From positions 61,715 through 125,714 of the forward strand of contig CALISI010000030.1 in the NCBI GenBank assembly GCA_938041695.1: 64,000 bases of DNA, written 5' to 3'. Below, one piece after another: positions 44,173 through 51,771 of this stretch. The DNA is from an uncultured Actinomyces sp. (GTDB lineage Bacteria > Actinomycetota > Actinomycetes > Actinomycetales > Actinomycetaceae). The first letter of the stretch is position 1. Every line of letters begins with the position of its first letter. A program made the translations under genes and the position numbers. Under the pieces are notes generated by a model, which was not told the DNA's origin, did no database searches, and was given only the letters and a program-made list of their open reading frames with translations.

Positions 44173-45524
44173 CACTGCTCCTCCTCGACGGGCGAGGCCG
44201 GGGCGGCGTGGGTGCTTCCGTGGTCGTCGGCGCTGACCATGGAGTGCCACATGGCCTCGAAGGTCGGTAGCGTCTTGGACGTGCAGGCGATGTCGTCGAC
44301 CGTGATGCCGGGCGTGACCAGGCCCAGGATCGCGCCGAAGGTCGCCATGCGGTGATCCGCGTAGGAACGGATTTGCGCGGCGTGGAGCGGGCGCGGCGTG
44401 ATGATCAGACCGTCCTCGGTCTCTTCGGCCTGCCCGCCCGCGCGGTTGATCTCGGCGACCAGGGCCGCCAGGCGGTCGGTCTCGTGCCCGCGCAGGTGCG
44501 CGATACCGCTCAGGTGCGAGGGCGTCGAGGCGTAGGCGCAGATCGCGGCCAGGGTGGGGGTCAGCTCGCCGACCTCGGCCAGGGCCGCCTTGATGCCCGG
44601 GTAGTTGCCGGCGCCCGGCCCCGTCAAGGTCAGGCCCTCCTCGTCCAGGGTGATGGTTGCGCCCATGTGGCCCAGCAGCGCGCGCCAGGCGTCGCCCGCC
44701 TGCGTCGTCGCCCCCGGCCATGCCGGGATGCGCACGCGCCCACCCGTCACCATAGCGGCGGCCAGGAAGGGGCCGGCGTTGGATAGATCCGGCTCGACGG
44801 TGATGTCGCCGCCGAGGGGACGCGACGGGAAGATGTGCCAGGTGGACAGGTTCGCGCGACCCTCGTCCACGATCTCCAGGTCAATGCCCACGCCCGCGAG
44901 TGACGCCAGCGTCATCTCCACATGCGGCATCGACGGGACGAGCCCCGGAGCCGACACGAAGAGGGGATCGCCCACGAGGGCAGAGACGAGCAGTAGGGCG
45001 GAGAGGAACTGCGAGGAGGACGAGGAGTCCACCCAGGCCTGCGCGCCCAGCGGCGTGTGGATCGGGCCTCGGATCGTGAAGGGCAGGTGCCCTCGCTCGC
45101 CGTGATACGTGACGGTCGCGCCCATACGCACGAGGGCGTCCAGGAGTGGGCCGAGCGGGCGCGCGTAAGCCTGCTCATCCCCGTTGAAGAGTGTCTCCTC
45201 AGGGGACAGCGCCGCCAGGGGAGGCAGGAAACGCATGACGGTGCCGGCCAGGCCGCACTCGATGCGCCCGCCGCGAGGCGGAAGCTCCATCGGGGTGACG
45301 CGCAGCGTGCCCGCGCCCTCATCCTCGACGCGCGCGCCCATCACCTCAAGAGCTGCGGCGAAGAGGCGTGTGTCGCGCGCATCCAGGGCACCGCGAATGA
45401 CGGAGGGAGAATCGGCGACAGCAGCCAGGTAGAGGGCGCGCGCCGTGATCGACTTTGAGCCCGGCACCTCGACCGTGGCATCCACGGGGGAGGTGACCAG
45501 GGGAGCGGGCCAGGGCGCACTCAC
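44172..45524 (-). CDS. aroA: 3-phosphoshikimate 1-carboxyvinyltransferase
   Basis: This EPSP synthase joins shikimate 3-phosphate and phosphoenolpyruvate in the shikimate pathway. The 450-residue protein has the substrate loop VPGSKSITARALYLAA and the GLAGTVMRFLPPLAAL block (with the GxGT-type motif as CGLAGTVM). It also has DSSSSSQFLSALLLVSAL and the closing DHRMATFGAILGL. The start is GTG at 45524, overlapping the DoxX gene stop by 4 nt. The aroA-rsgA pairing is typical of actinobacteria. Confidence 0.95.
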   Translation of the reverse strand: MSAPWPAPLVTSPVDATVEVPGSKSITARALYLAAVADSPSVIRGALDARDTRLFAAALEVMGARVEDEGAGTLRVTPMELPPRGGRIECGLAGTVMRFLPPLAALSPEETLFNGDEQAYARPLGPLLDALVRMGATVTYHGERGHLPFTIRGPIHTPLGAQAWVDSSSSSQFLSALLLVSALVGDPLFVSAPGLVPSMPHVEMTLASLAGVGIDLEIVDEGRANLSTWHIFPSRPLGGDITVEPDLSNAGPFLAAAMVTGGRVRIPAWPGATTQAGDAWRALLGHMGATITLDEEGLTLTGPGAGNYPGIKAALAEVGELTPTLAAICAYASTPSHLSGIAHLRGHETDRLAALVAEINRAGGQAEETEDGLIITPRPLHAAQIRSYADHRMATFGAILGLVTPGITVDDIACTSKTLPTFEAMWHSMVSADDHGSTHAAPASPVEEEQ

Positions 45525-46048
45525 GAAGCGATGCCGCTCAGACGCCGCGCGACGGCGGCCTCGGCCGCGGCGATCGCGCGGCGCTGGTCGCGGCGCATCG
45601 AACGCGCGACGAGAGCCGAGGGCTGACCGACGCGGTCCGTCGACGCAAGGAGGACGCCTGCCGCCAGGCCCGCCTTATTCAGCGTGCGGTAGCGACGGCG
45701 CTTGATCTGCTCCTTCGACAGGCCGCGTGTCGTGCCCGGCAGGGGAGCGTTCACAAGGGCCATCGGCGCACCGATCGCGGCGAGAGTCAGGGCGGCCACG
45801 CGGGGCTTGCGGCCCAGCGCGAATCGCAGGCCGGCGACGACCGTTACCGCTCCCGTCACTCGGGTCGCGACGCCCAGCTGCTGGTCCGTCAGCGGCTCCA
45901 GGCCAACCGCGTCGGTCGCCTTATCGATGAGGGGACGAACGCCCGCGGCGCGCTCCACGTGGAAACGCGGATGCATGAGGGCATCAACCCCGTCGGCGAT
46001 GAACGGGGCGGCGAGCAGGGGACGGGCAACAACGCGCAGCAGATTCAT
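45521..46048 (-). CDS. DoxX family membrane protein
   Basis: The 175-residue protein has DoxX-type helices (LLRVVARPLLAAPFIADGVD, RVTGAVTVVAGLRFALGR, VAALTLAAIGAPMALVNA). A basic cytoplasmic part ends the protein. Family members occur in redox-related membrane complexes, but many have no assigned role. The ATG at 46048 is preferred over an upstream frame to 46135 because it starts the first helix. It overlaps aroA by 4 nt, so it is first in the DoxX-aroA-rsgA operon. Confidence 0.78.
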   Translation of the reverse strand: MNLLRVVARPLLAAPFIADGVDALMHPRFHVERAAGVRPLIDKATDAVGLEPLTDQQLGVATRVTGAVTVVAGLRFALGRKPRVAALTLAAIGAPMALVNAPLPGTTRGLSKEQIKRRRYRTLNKAGLAAGVLLASTDRVGQPSALVARSMRRDQRRAIAAAEAAVARRLSGIAS

Positions 46049-46151
46049 ACCCCTATTGTTCGACACCTTTGTCCCTGGGGGAAGCCGAACGGCCCGACCA
46101 CTCCCAAACAACAGGGTGAAAGTGGTGCAACGCACAGATGTGGTTGGTTGT

Positions 46152-46176
46152 GGAATAAAGGCGCATCTGAGGCGTT
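46152..46176 (+). promoter_or_regulatory. SigR/SigH-type promoter upstream of the sigma factor gene
   Basis: GGAAT (46152-46156), a 17-nt spacer and GTT (46174-46176) match the GGAAT-N16-19-GTT consensus used by SigR and SigH. It lies 71 nt before the gene and suggests positive autoregulation in thiol stress. Confidence 0.6.
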
Positions 46177-46232
46177 GCCCTCAGTATGAGCTCCCATCGA
46201 CCACTCGCAGCCGCGCCCCGACCGCGCGCGAC

Positions 46233-46238
46233 TACGCT
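46233..46238 (+). promoter_or_regulatory. Second candidate -10 for the sigma factor gene
   Basis: TACGCT ends 8 nt before the ATG at 46247, giving a possible basal leaderless transcript beside the SigR-type promoter. GGAAGG in between may instead be a ribosome site. Confidence 0.4.
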
Positions 46239-46246
46239 GGAAGGCG

Positions 46247-46879
46247 ATGGATGCAACAACCCCCCAACCAGCGGTGCAGACGCCCGAGCCTGCCCCGGCC
46301 TCGTCCGCCCCGGATGGCGCCGAGCTCGAGGCGCGCTTCATGGACGAAGCGATGCCCCTCATGAACCAACTCTTCGGCGCGGCCCTGGGCATGACCCGCA
46401 ACCGATCCGACGCGGAGGACCTGGTCCAGGAGACGTACCTCAAGGCCTATCAAAAGTTCCACCAGTACAAGCCCGGCACCAACATCAAAGCCTGGCTGTA
46501 CCGGATCCTCACCAACACCTACATCACCGGCTACCGCAAGGCGCAGCGTTCGCCCAAGCGTGCCTCCAGCGACACCGTCGAGGACTGGCAGCTGGCCGAC
46601 GCGGCCTCCCACTCGGAGGTTGGCCTCAAATCCGCGGAAGTCGAGGCGCTCGAGGCGCTGCCCTCCACGCAGCTGCGCGAGGCCCTCGATTCACTCTCAG
46701 AGGAACACCGGATGGTTGTCCTCATGGCTGACGTTGAAGGCATGAGCTACAAGGAAATCGCCGAAGAACTAGGAGTTCCCATGGGGACCGTCATGAGCCG
46801 ACTGAACCGGGCGCGCAAGAACCTGCGCTCCGCACTGGCCGACGTCGCCGCGGAATACGGGATCGGAGGAGCCAAGTGA
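46247..46879 (+). CDS. sigR: ECF sigma factor, SigR/SigH family
   Basis: The 210-residue protein has sigma region 2 ([40 protein letters not shown]) and sigma region 4 ([40 protein letters not shown]). The region-2 block is that of the SigR/SigH group, which controls the thiol-oxidative stress response. A 30-residue Pro/Ala-rich N-terminus precedes the core. It is paired with the zinc anti-sigma gene, overlapping by 4 nt. Confidence 0.94.
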   Translation: MDATTPQPAVQTPEPAPASSAPDGAELEARFMDEAMPLMNQLFGAALGMTRNRSDAEDLVQETYLKAYQKFHQYKPGTNIKAWLYRILTNTYITGYRKAQRSPKRASSDTVEDWQLADAASHSEVGLKSAEVEALEALPSTQLREALDSLSEEHRMVVLMADVEGMSYKEIAEELGVPMGTVMSRLNRARKNLRSALADVAAEYGIGGAK

Positions 46880-47175
46880 ACACGCGCGTCACCTGCCAGG
46901 ACGTCCTCGACGCCCTATACGAACTGATCGACTGCGAGGAGTGCGACCGTCGCAGCGGCCTCATCGATGCCGGGTCCGTGCCCGGCCCCGACGCGCGCGC
47001 CCGCGCCCTCATGATCCAGCACGTCGCCACCTGCGAGCACTGCTCCGACGCCCTGGACGCCGAACGCCACGTGCGCGCCCTCATGCGCGGCTGCTACGAG
47101 TCCGAACAGGCTTCGGATGCCCTGCGCGCCCGCGTCGTCGCCTCCATTACGAGCGTGTCCGTCAGCTGGCGTTGA
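46876..47175 (+). CDS. rsrA: Zinc-binding anti-sigma factor, RsrA/RshA type
   Basis: The 99-residue protein carries the ZAS motif H-VAT-C-EH-C ([12 protein letters not shown]) and N-terminal Cys residues ([19 protein letters not shown]). In RsrA the His and Cys bind zinc and thiol oxidation forms a disulfide that frees the sigma factor. The GTG at 46876 overlaps the sigR stop. It is the usual partner of SigR, and bL37 follows as in mycobacteria. Confidence 0.92.
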   Translation: MNTRVTCQDVLDALYELIDCEECDRRSGLIDAGSVPGPDARARALMIQHVATCEHCSDALDAERHVRALMRGCYESEQASDALRARVVASITSVSVSWR

Positions 47176-47233
47176 ACCTTGCGCGGGGTTGTTACCCGCT
47201 TGGTCGCGTCGTCGGCGCCCATTCGCATGCCAA

Positions 47234-47269
47234 CTCGCGCATCGGCTCGCGCATCGGCTCGCGCATCGG
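47234..47269 (+). repeat. 12-bp tandem repeat, three copies
   Basis: CTCGCGCATCGG is repeated three times without change at 47234, 47246 and 47258, in the 218-nt gap between rsrA and bL37. No coding role is seen. Confidence 0.85.
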
Positions 47270-47393
47270 CGAGGCCCGGTGAGCCACCCGTTTTTCGGTG
47301 ACCTTCGTCGCCGCGAACGGCCTGTGCCTTGGTGGTTTGGGTCAATGTGTGCAAAAATGCTTCAGTCTAGACAACAAACCCAAGGAGAATGAC

Positions 47394-47468
47394 ATGTCGA
47401 AGCGGGGTCGTAAGCGTCGCGATCGTCGTAAGCACGGCGCGAACCACGGCAAGCGTCCTAACGCCTGA
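47394..47468 (+). CDS. 50S ribosomal protein bL37
   Basis: This 24-residue, highly basic peptide (MSKRGRKRRDRRKHGANHGK then R-P-N-A) matches the small actinobacterial ribosomal protein bL37, also annotated as an AURKAIP1/COX24-domain protein. It binds the large ribosomal subunit. The ATG at 47394 follows AAGGAG at 47382-47387. In mycobacteria it also sits near sigH-rshA. The gene is easy to miss because of its size. A strong terminator follows 13 nt later. Confidence 0.9.
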   Translation: MSKRGRKRRDRRKHGANHGKRPNA

Positions 47469-47481
47469 GCCGAATACGTTG

Positions 47482-47513
47482 CGCGCCCGGACCGGATGGT
47501 CCGGGCGCGTTTT
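47482..47513 (+). terminator. Terminator of bL37
   Basis: A perfect 12-bp inverted repeat (47482-47493 and 47498-47509) with loop GGAT runs into TTTTG. Confidence 0.92.
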
Positions 47514-47810
47514 GTATGCGCGTTGCTGACGCGTTTTGTTTGCGCGGCTTACAGGAGCCAGGTGCGGCCTTGCGAGGTGCGGCCTTGCGAGGTGCGCGCC
47601 GTGTGCTGGGCGCGCGTGACGTCTGGGGTGTGCGCCGCTGGATTTACGTTCCTACAGCGCTGGACAACGGTGTGCGGTGTGCTCATAGGCTGCCGATCGT
47701 GCTTGTGCCGCGCGTATGCGGATAGGTTGTGTGTGCTGGGGCGGTGCTGAGGACGCTCGCGGTGGCGTGGGTAACCCGTCTATGGGTGGTGTCAATCCAC
47801 CGGCCGTCGT
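47514..47810. other. Gene-free stretch with a 15-bp tandem repeat
   Basis: This 297-nt part has no supported gene. GGTGCGGCCTTGCGA is repeated at 47561 and 47576, with a partial third copy. The remainder shows nothing recognisable before the 19-bp repeat array. Confidence 0.6.
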
Positions 47811-48015
47811 TCCGGATAGGAACCACGCATCTGGATAGGAACGGCGCATCCGGATAGGAACCACGCATCCGGATAGGAACCACGCATCCGGATAGGAACC
47901 ACGCATCCGGATAGGAACGGCGCATCCGGATAAGTTATTAAGGTATCCGGATGTTCGTAACCTATCCGGATGTTCGTCACCTATCCGGATGTTCGTCACC
48001 TATCCGCGTGTTTGC
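47811..48015. repeat. 19-bp repeat array 1 (seven direct plus four inverted units)
   Basis: Seven units of about CCGGATAGGAACCACGCAT start every 19 bp from 47812 to 47926. After a short turn (TTATTAAGG) four units with TATCCGGATGTTCGTCACC follow in opposite orientation every 19 bp from 47944 to 48001. All share the core CATCCGGATAGG or its complement. The last units form the 3' end of the DUF559 gene. Confidence 0.9.
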
Positions 48016-49078
48016 GTCCCATGCGCGGGTTTCGTGAGTAGAAGCGCCGCAACGGTCCATCGCAACGTTGTGTCGGTAGTTTCCACAGGAAACGACAGTC
48101 GGGAGCAGGATTGATCGGACCCAGGACTCGGCTCAACCTGATCCGCAGCTGTTCCCAGTCGTTGTAGTCTGGCCAACTCACTCGGATGACGTGCCACCCG
48201 GCATCTCGAAGGTTCTGATCGCGCAACACCCACTCACGCTTGGCTTGTTCGAGCTCGACGCGACTTTCCCCAAGTTTCGCAACCCCATCAAATTCGATGA
48301 TGAGGTGCAAGTCTTCAATCAGGATGTCGATGTAGTAGTGATGGCTGCGTACACCAATATGCGCCTGCGTTTTAACTGAGAAGGGACAGATGGACCGTAC
48401 CAGCCACAGAAGCGCAGCTTCGGCGGGATTGGCGCAGCCTGGATCGATAGTCTTGAGGACCGCGTGAGCGCGTCGGTAGCCGCGCACGTGGCCAGCCCGC
48501 TCAAGTCGAGCGATTAGTTCAGTTCGTATCTCCTCGGCTCTCCGGCGGCACTCATCTTGATGAAACATCGAGAACTGGCTCCATACGTTGAGTGCCATAC
48601 ATCCGAGGACGAAGGACTCTAACGGCTCATCATGAAGCGCGCTTCTCACGAGCGCATCGTAGGGGTGTTCTACGACCAAGCCGTCGATCCTGTTGCGTTC
48701 TTCCGAAAGAGGTGGAAACTCAGAGCATGACACCGATGTCGCTGGAACCGTCGTGGAGCCGACGTGGCACGAAGGGAGAGAAGAAGTGCATCTTCGGTTG
48801 TCCCGGTAGATGGTAACGGGAGGGTTTTGGGACCAGCCGTGAATCCCCAACAGTCGTAAGCAGCTCTGTCCGACAAAGATGGACGAGTGCTTGTGGGAGG
48901 CATCGACGGCATACATGCGTGCGCGAGCGACGGCCTCCCACACGTCCCAGGGGGTGGAATTTATGGAATCGAGGGGTAGCACTGCACAGATGCCACGCAT
49001 GATGCGGACCAGCGTAGATGTTGGTTGTTCACGAGGTGAGTCTGCTGGAGGGGTGATGATGATGGAAGCCTGCGTCAT
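47996..49078 (-). CDS. DUF559 (Vsr-like nuclease fold) domain protein
   Basis: The 360-residue protein ends in a DUF559-like domain at about 245-320: HHYYIDILIEDLHLIIEFDG, RVELEQAKREWVLRDQNLRD, then AGWHVIRVSW. The D-I-L-I ... I-E-F-D-G acidic pair and the Lys/Arg match the PD-(D/E)XK layout of short-patch repair endonucleases. The N-terminal part (SSIFVGQSCLRLLGIHGW) resembles the AbiEi-type domain often joined to DUF559 in actinobacteria. Activity and target are unknown. It stands alone between two arrays of the same 19-bp repeat, and its last codons lie within one array. There is no clear ribosome site at ATG 49078; an ATG at 49000 is possible. Confidence 0.65.
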   Translation of the reverse strand: MTQASIIITPPADSPREQPTSTLVRIMRGICAVLPLDSINSTPWDVWEAVARARMYAVDASHKHSSIFVGQSCLRLLGIHGWSQNPPVTIYRDNRRCTSSLPSCHVGSTTVPATSVSCSEFPPLSEERNRIDGLVVEHPYDALVRSALHDEPLESFVLGCMALNVWSQFSMFHQDECRRRAEEIRTELIARLERAGHVRGYRRAHAVLKTIDPGCANPAEAALLWLVRSICPFSVKTQAHIGVRSHHYYIDILIEDLHLIIEFDGVAKLGESRVELEQAKREWVLRDQNLRDAGWHVIRVSWPDYNDWEQLRIRLSRVLGPINPAPDCRFLWKLPTQRCDGPLRRFYSRNPRMGRKHADR

Positions 49079-49181
49079 AGACGAAGTCTCGTACCATCAT
49101 CGGCAGCGAGGAAAGCGCTAGACGGTGGCCTGTGGATACAACCGGTAGTGGATGGCCGCCCTGTGGATAACCCCGTGCGAG

Positions 49182-49290
49182 CATCCGGATAGGAACCACG
49201 CATCTGGATAGGAACCACGCATCCGGATAGGTTATTAAGGTATCCGGATGTTCGTAACCTATCCGCATGCTCGTCACCTATCCGCGTAGT
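49182..49290. repeat. 19-bp repeat array 2 (three direct plus three inverted units)
   Basis: CATCCGGATAGGAACCACG units at 49182, 49201 and 49220 meet inverted TATCCGGATGTTCGTAACC units at 49241, 49260 and 49279. The turn GGTTATTAAGG is the same as in array 1. This array lies upstream of the DUF559 gene in a 434-nt gap (49079-49512) that otherwise shows no gene. Confidence 0.9.
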
Positions 49291-49512
49291 AGGTTCGTCC
49301 GATGGGTTCTCGCCAGATTGCGGCGGCGAGCAGATACGGCCTTCAGCCACCGGCACCTACCGCCCACTGCTGCTTCCTCCCGATAGTCACGATGAACACT
49401 CGCAGTGAGAAACGGACCACTCTCGCGGCGTATCCTGGTACGTGCTGGCGCGCGGGTGCGTCCCGATGCGAACAGAAACCGTTTATCGATCCGAAAGAGT
49501 GAAAGAGGCTCC

Positions 49513-50397
49513 ATGTCTCTCCAGATGCGCCTTGTTCACTTCTGTATGGGGCTTGTGCCTCCGTTGCTGCACAGCGAGGCAGCGACTGAGCAGATGGCGC
49601 TCCACGCCCCACAGCCCGCCCCGATGCCCGCGTCGATGCGAGCACGTTTCACAGCGACGAGCGGCAACGGCGTGACCCGCGTGTTCCCGAAGCAGGGCCT
49701 GCGCTCGGGCGGTGTACTCATCTACCTGCATGGTGGGGCGTATGTGTACCCGATGGTCGCTGGTCAGTGGGGGATTGTCGAGGGCCTCATCGACCGCACC
49801 GGGCTGCCCGTCATCATCCCCGATTATCCGCTCGCCCCCAACTACACTGCGGCGGAAGCGTTCGACTTCGTCCAGCCCATCATCGACGAGGCACAGGCTG
49901 AGTTCGGTCGGGTCATCGTCTTCGGCGACTCGGCGGGTGGCGGCCTGGCGCTGTCCCTCGCCATGCAGCGCCGCGACGCGGGTGCGCGTCAGGTGGACGG
50001 CCTCGTCCTGTATGCCCCGTGGGTGGACGTCACCATGACGAACCCGGCGATTGAGGACGTGCAGGGCCGCGATAGGATCCTGCGCGTGCCCGGGCTAGCG
50101 TGGGCGGGCCGCGCGTGGGCCGGCGACCTGGATCCTGCCGACTGGCGTGTGAGCCCCCTGTTTGGTGATCCGTCGGTCCTGCCACCGATGCGTATTTTCC
50201 AGGGGGACGCGGACATCATCGGCCCCGATACGATCGAGTTCGCGCGCAAGGCCGCTCGCGCTGGCGTGGACGTGCGCCTGCGTGTGGAGCCGGATGGCTT
50301 CCACGTGTATGTCCTGGGCGTTCCCACCATTCCCGAGGCCGAGGCCGCTCTCGACCGCAGCGCTCGCTTCATCTCGGGGATCCTCACCCAGGCCTAG
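49513..50397 (+). CDS. Alpha/beta hydrolase (HSL-type esterase)
   Basis: The 294-residue protein has the oxyanion motif YLHGGAYVYP and the nucleophile elbow VFGDSAGGGLALSLA. The acid lies in FQGDADIIGP and the His in PDGFHVYVLG, the full GDXG/HSL catalytic set. It probably hydrolyses short-chain esters. An N-terminal hydrophobic stretch (LVHFCMGLVPPLLH) precedes the core; no signal peptide is clear. The ATG at 49513 follows AGAGG. The frame open to 49405 is not supported. It converges on the paralogous membrane-protein array. Confidence 0.88.
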   Translation: MSLQMRLVHFCMGLVPPLLHSEAATEQMALHAPQPAPMPASMRARFTATSGNGVTRVFPKQGLRSGGVLIYLHGGAYVYPMVAGQWGIVEGLIDRTGLPVIIPDYPLAPNYTAAEAFDFVQPIIDEAQAEFGRVIVFGDSAGGGLALSLAMQRRDAGARQVDGLVLYAPWVDVTMTNPAIEDVQGRDRILRVPGLAWAGRAWAGDLDPADWRVSPLFGDPSVLPPMRIFQGDADIIGPDTIEFARKAARAGVDVRLRVEPDGFHVYVLGVPTIPEAEAALDRSARFISGILTQA

Positions 50398-50426
50398 CCC
50401 CGTCCGTTTCACGCGCTGTTTCACGG

Positions 50427-50441
50427 CCTCGTCGATCGAGG
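50427..50441. terminator. Weak hairpin between convergent genes
   Basis: CCTCG-tcgat-CGAGG lies 30 nt past the esterase stop and 49 nt past the array's last gene end. It is short and lacks a T run. Confidence 0.3.
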
Positions 50442-50489
50442 ACCACGGTCGCAGGCAACGGCTGCAGGCCATCCTGCGCCACTCGGCAA

Positions 50490-50972
50490 CTAGTCGAGGC
50501 GCGCGTCCACCAGGGTTTTACTGTGCACGTACATGTCGATGGTCAGCGGCGTCTGGTCGGGGTGGAGGACGCAGCCTTCGTAGAGCGGATGAATGATGCC
50601 CAACAGCTGGGAGCTGTCCTGCTCTCAGGTGGCGATGGTGAAGGTGTGCTGGGTGCCATCATCGAAGCGCATGACGAAATGGTTGTTGTAGCTGGTGCCT
50701 CCGGTGAACCACTGTGATCGTGTCGGTGGGTGCGGGTGTCGGAGGCAGGGGCGGAGGATCAGGAACTGGAGGCAGGTGAGGAGGATGCTGAGGTTCATGC
50801 CGATGCCCGTCCACATGCTGAGCGGCCCGTATTGCGCGCTCGTCTTGATTGCGATTGGTAAGAGGATGAGCGGGGCGAACGTCAGGCCGCGGATCAGGTA
50901 GTGGTGGTCAATGAGCTCCCTGTAGTCCTGCCGCGATGGTGGGAAGGAAGGTTCATACGGGGTCGTGCTCAT
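50490..50972 (-). pseudogene. Array paralog A, broken by an in-frame TGA
   Basis: From ATG 50972 (after AGGAGA) the frame encodes two membrane helices and NNHFVMRFDDGTQHTFTIAT, then an opal stop at 50627-50625. The same frame continues with family sequence (GIIHPLYEGCVL, LTIDMYVHSKTLVDARLD) to TAG at 50492-50490. It lacks the second helix pair region and V-T-S-C motif of the others, so it is also internally shortened. Family function is unknown. Confidence 0.8.
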
Positions 50973-50991
50973 GGTTCTCTCCTGTGTGTTG

Positions 50992-51693
50992 TCAGTCGAT
51001 GCGTGCATCGACGATGGACCACGTGTGGGGGTAGACCTCCATGGCCATGGAGGCGGACCCGGAGCGCGAAGCGCAGGCTTCGTAGAGGACGCCCGTGAGA
51101 CCGCCGCGCGAGGCGATGTCGTCAGCATCGTCTGTTATGATGACCGTGGCGCGCTTGGTGCCGTCAGCGAGCGTCATCGTGAAGGTGTTGTCCCATCCAT
51201 TGTTGGGCGTACGATCAGCGCCCGTCCCCGGGTTTGACCGCGGCATCTGCTCGAAGCTGCACGAAGTGACGGTGACGGTGGTGGTGCCCTCCGTTAAGTC
51301 GCGGAAGGCGGGCAGGCCGCGGCTGATCGACTGGAATCCCACGAATAATGCGGTGACGCACAGGACGACGATGCCGAAGGAACGCTGGTTGTCCTTCTCA
51401 ATATCGACGTCGCGCTTGGCCCGCCAAACGCCTAGGTACGCGAACGCGCACGCGATGAGGAGCCCGGCGACGATGACGAGCCCACCGCCGCAGGCCTGCG
51501 TTTTCCACACGACGCGCTCGCGACCGAAATCTGTGTGATCTCCGATGAACCAGAAGAGGGCGATGGCAGCAATGACCAGAGCCACGAGGACGGCCCCGAT
51601 GGCGGTGGCGATCTTCTTGAGGACGCCTGCGCCTGCCGAGCCTTGCGCGGGTGAGGACGCCCGACGAGGAGAGGAAGCGGGGTTGCGTGACAT
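50992..51693 (-). CDS. Array paralog B, membrane protein with VTSC...VDAR domain
   Basis: The 233-residue protein has an N-terminal Ser/Pro tail and four membrane helices (AVLVALVIAAIALFWFIGD, GGGLVIVAGLLIACAFAYL, FGIVVLCVTALFVGFQSIS). A C-terminal domain of about 100 residues follows, with TTVTVTSCSFEQ, NTFTMTLADGTKRATVIITD, VLYEACASRSGSASMAMEV and IVDARID. The Cys in VTSC and the Cys in YEAC may form a disulfide if the domain is outside. The family is not recognised. The frame is intact. Confidence 0.72.
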   Translation of the reverse strand: MSRNPASSPRRASSPAQGSAGAGVLKKIATAIGAVLVALVIAAIALFWFIGDHTDFGRERVVWKTQACGGGLVIVAGLLIACAFAYLGVWRAKRDVDIEKDNQRSFGIVVLCVTALFVGFQSISRGLPAFRDLTEGTTTVTVTSCSFEQMPRSNPGTGADRTPNNGWDNTFTMTLADGTKRATVIITDDADDIASRGGLTGVLYEACASRSGSASMAMEVYPHTWSIVDARID

Positions 51694-51771
51694 GGGTTCC
51701 CTTTCGGGTCGCAGTGGTTGGGATGAGGCCGGGGCGCGTGCGCGGGCCTGCCGGGTGTGCGGGCCGAGCGA

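Noticed and set aside
43087..44721. 544-codon RsgA
   Set aside because: The part beyond 44172 lies inside aroA in another frame and lacks similarity to RsgA.
47199..47393. tRNA or small RNA gene between rsrA and bL37
   Set aside because: No cloverleaf could be drawn; the stretch has a 12-bp tandem repeat and a leader for bL37.
47811..48015. CRISPR array
   Set aside because: The units are contiguous 19-mers with no unique spacers, they change orientation, and no cas gene is present.
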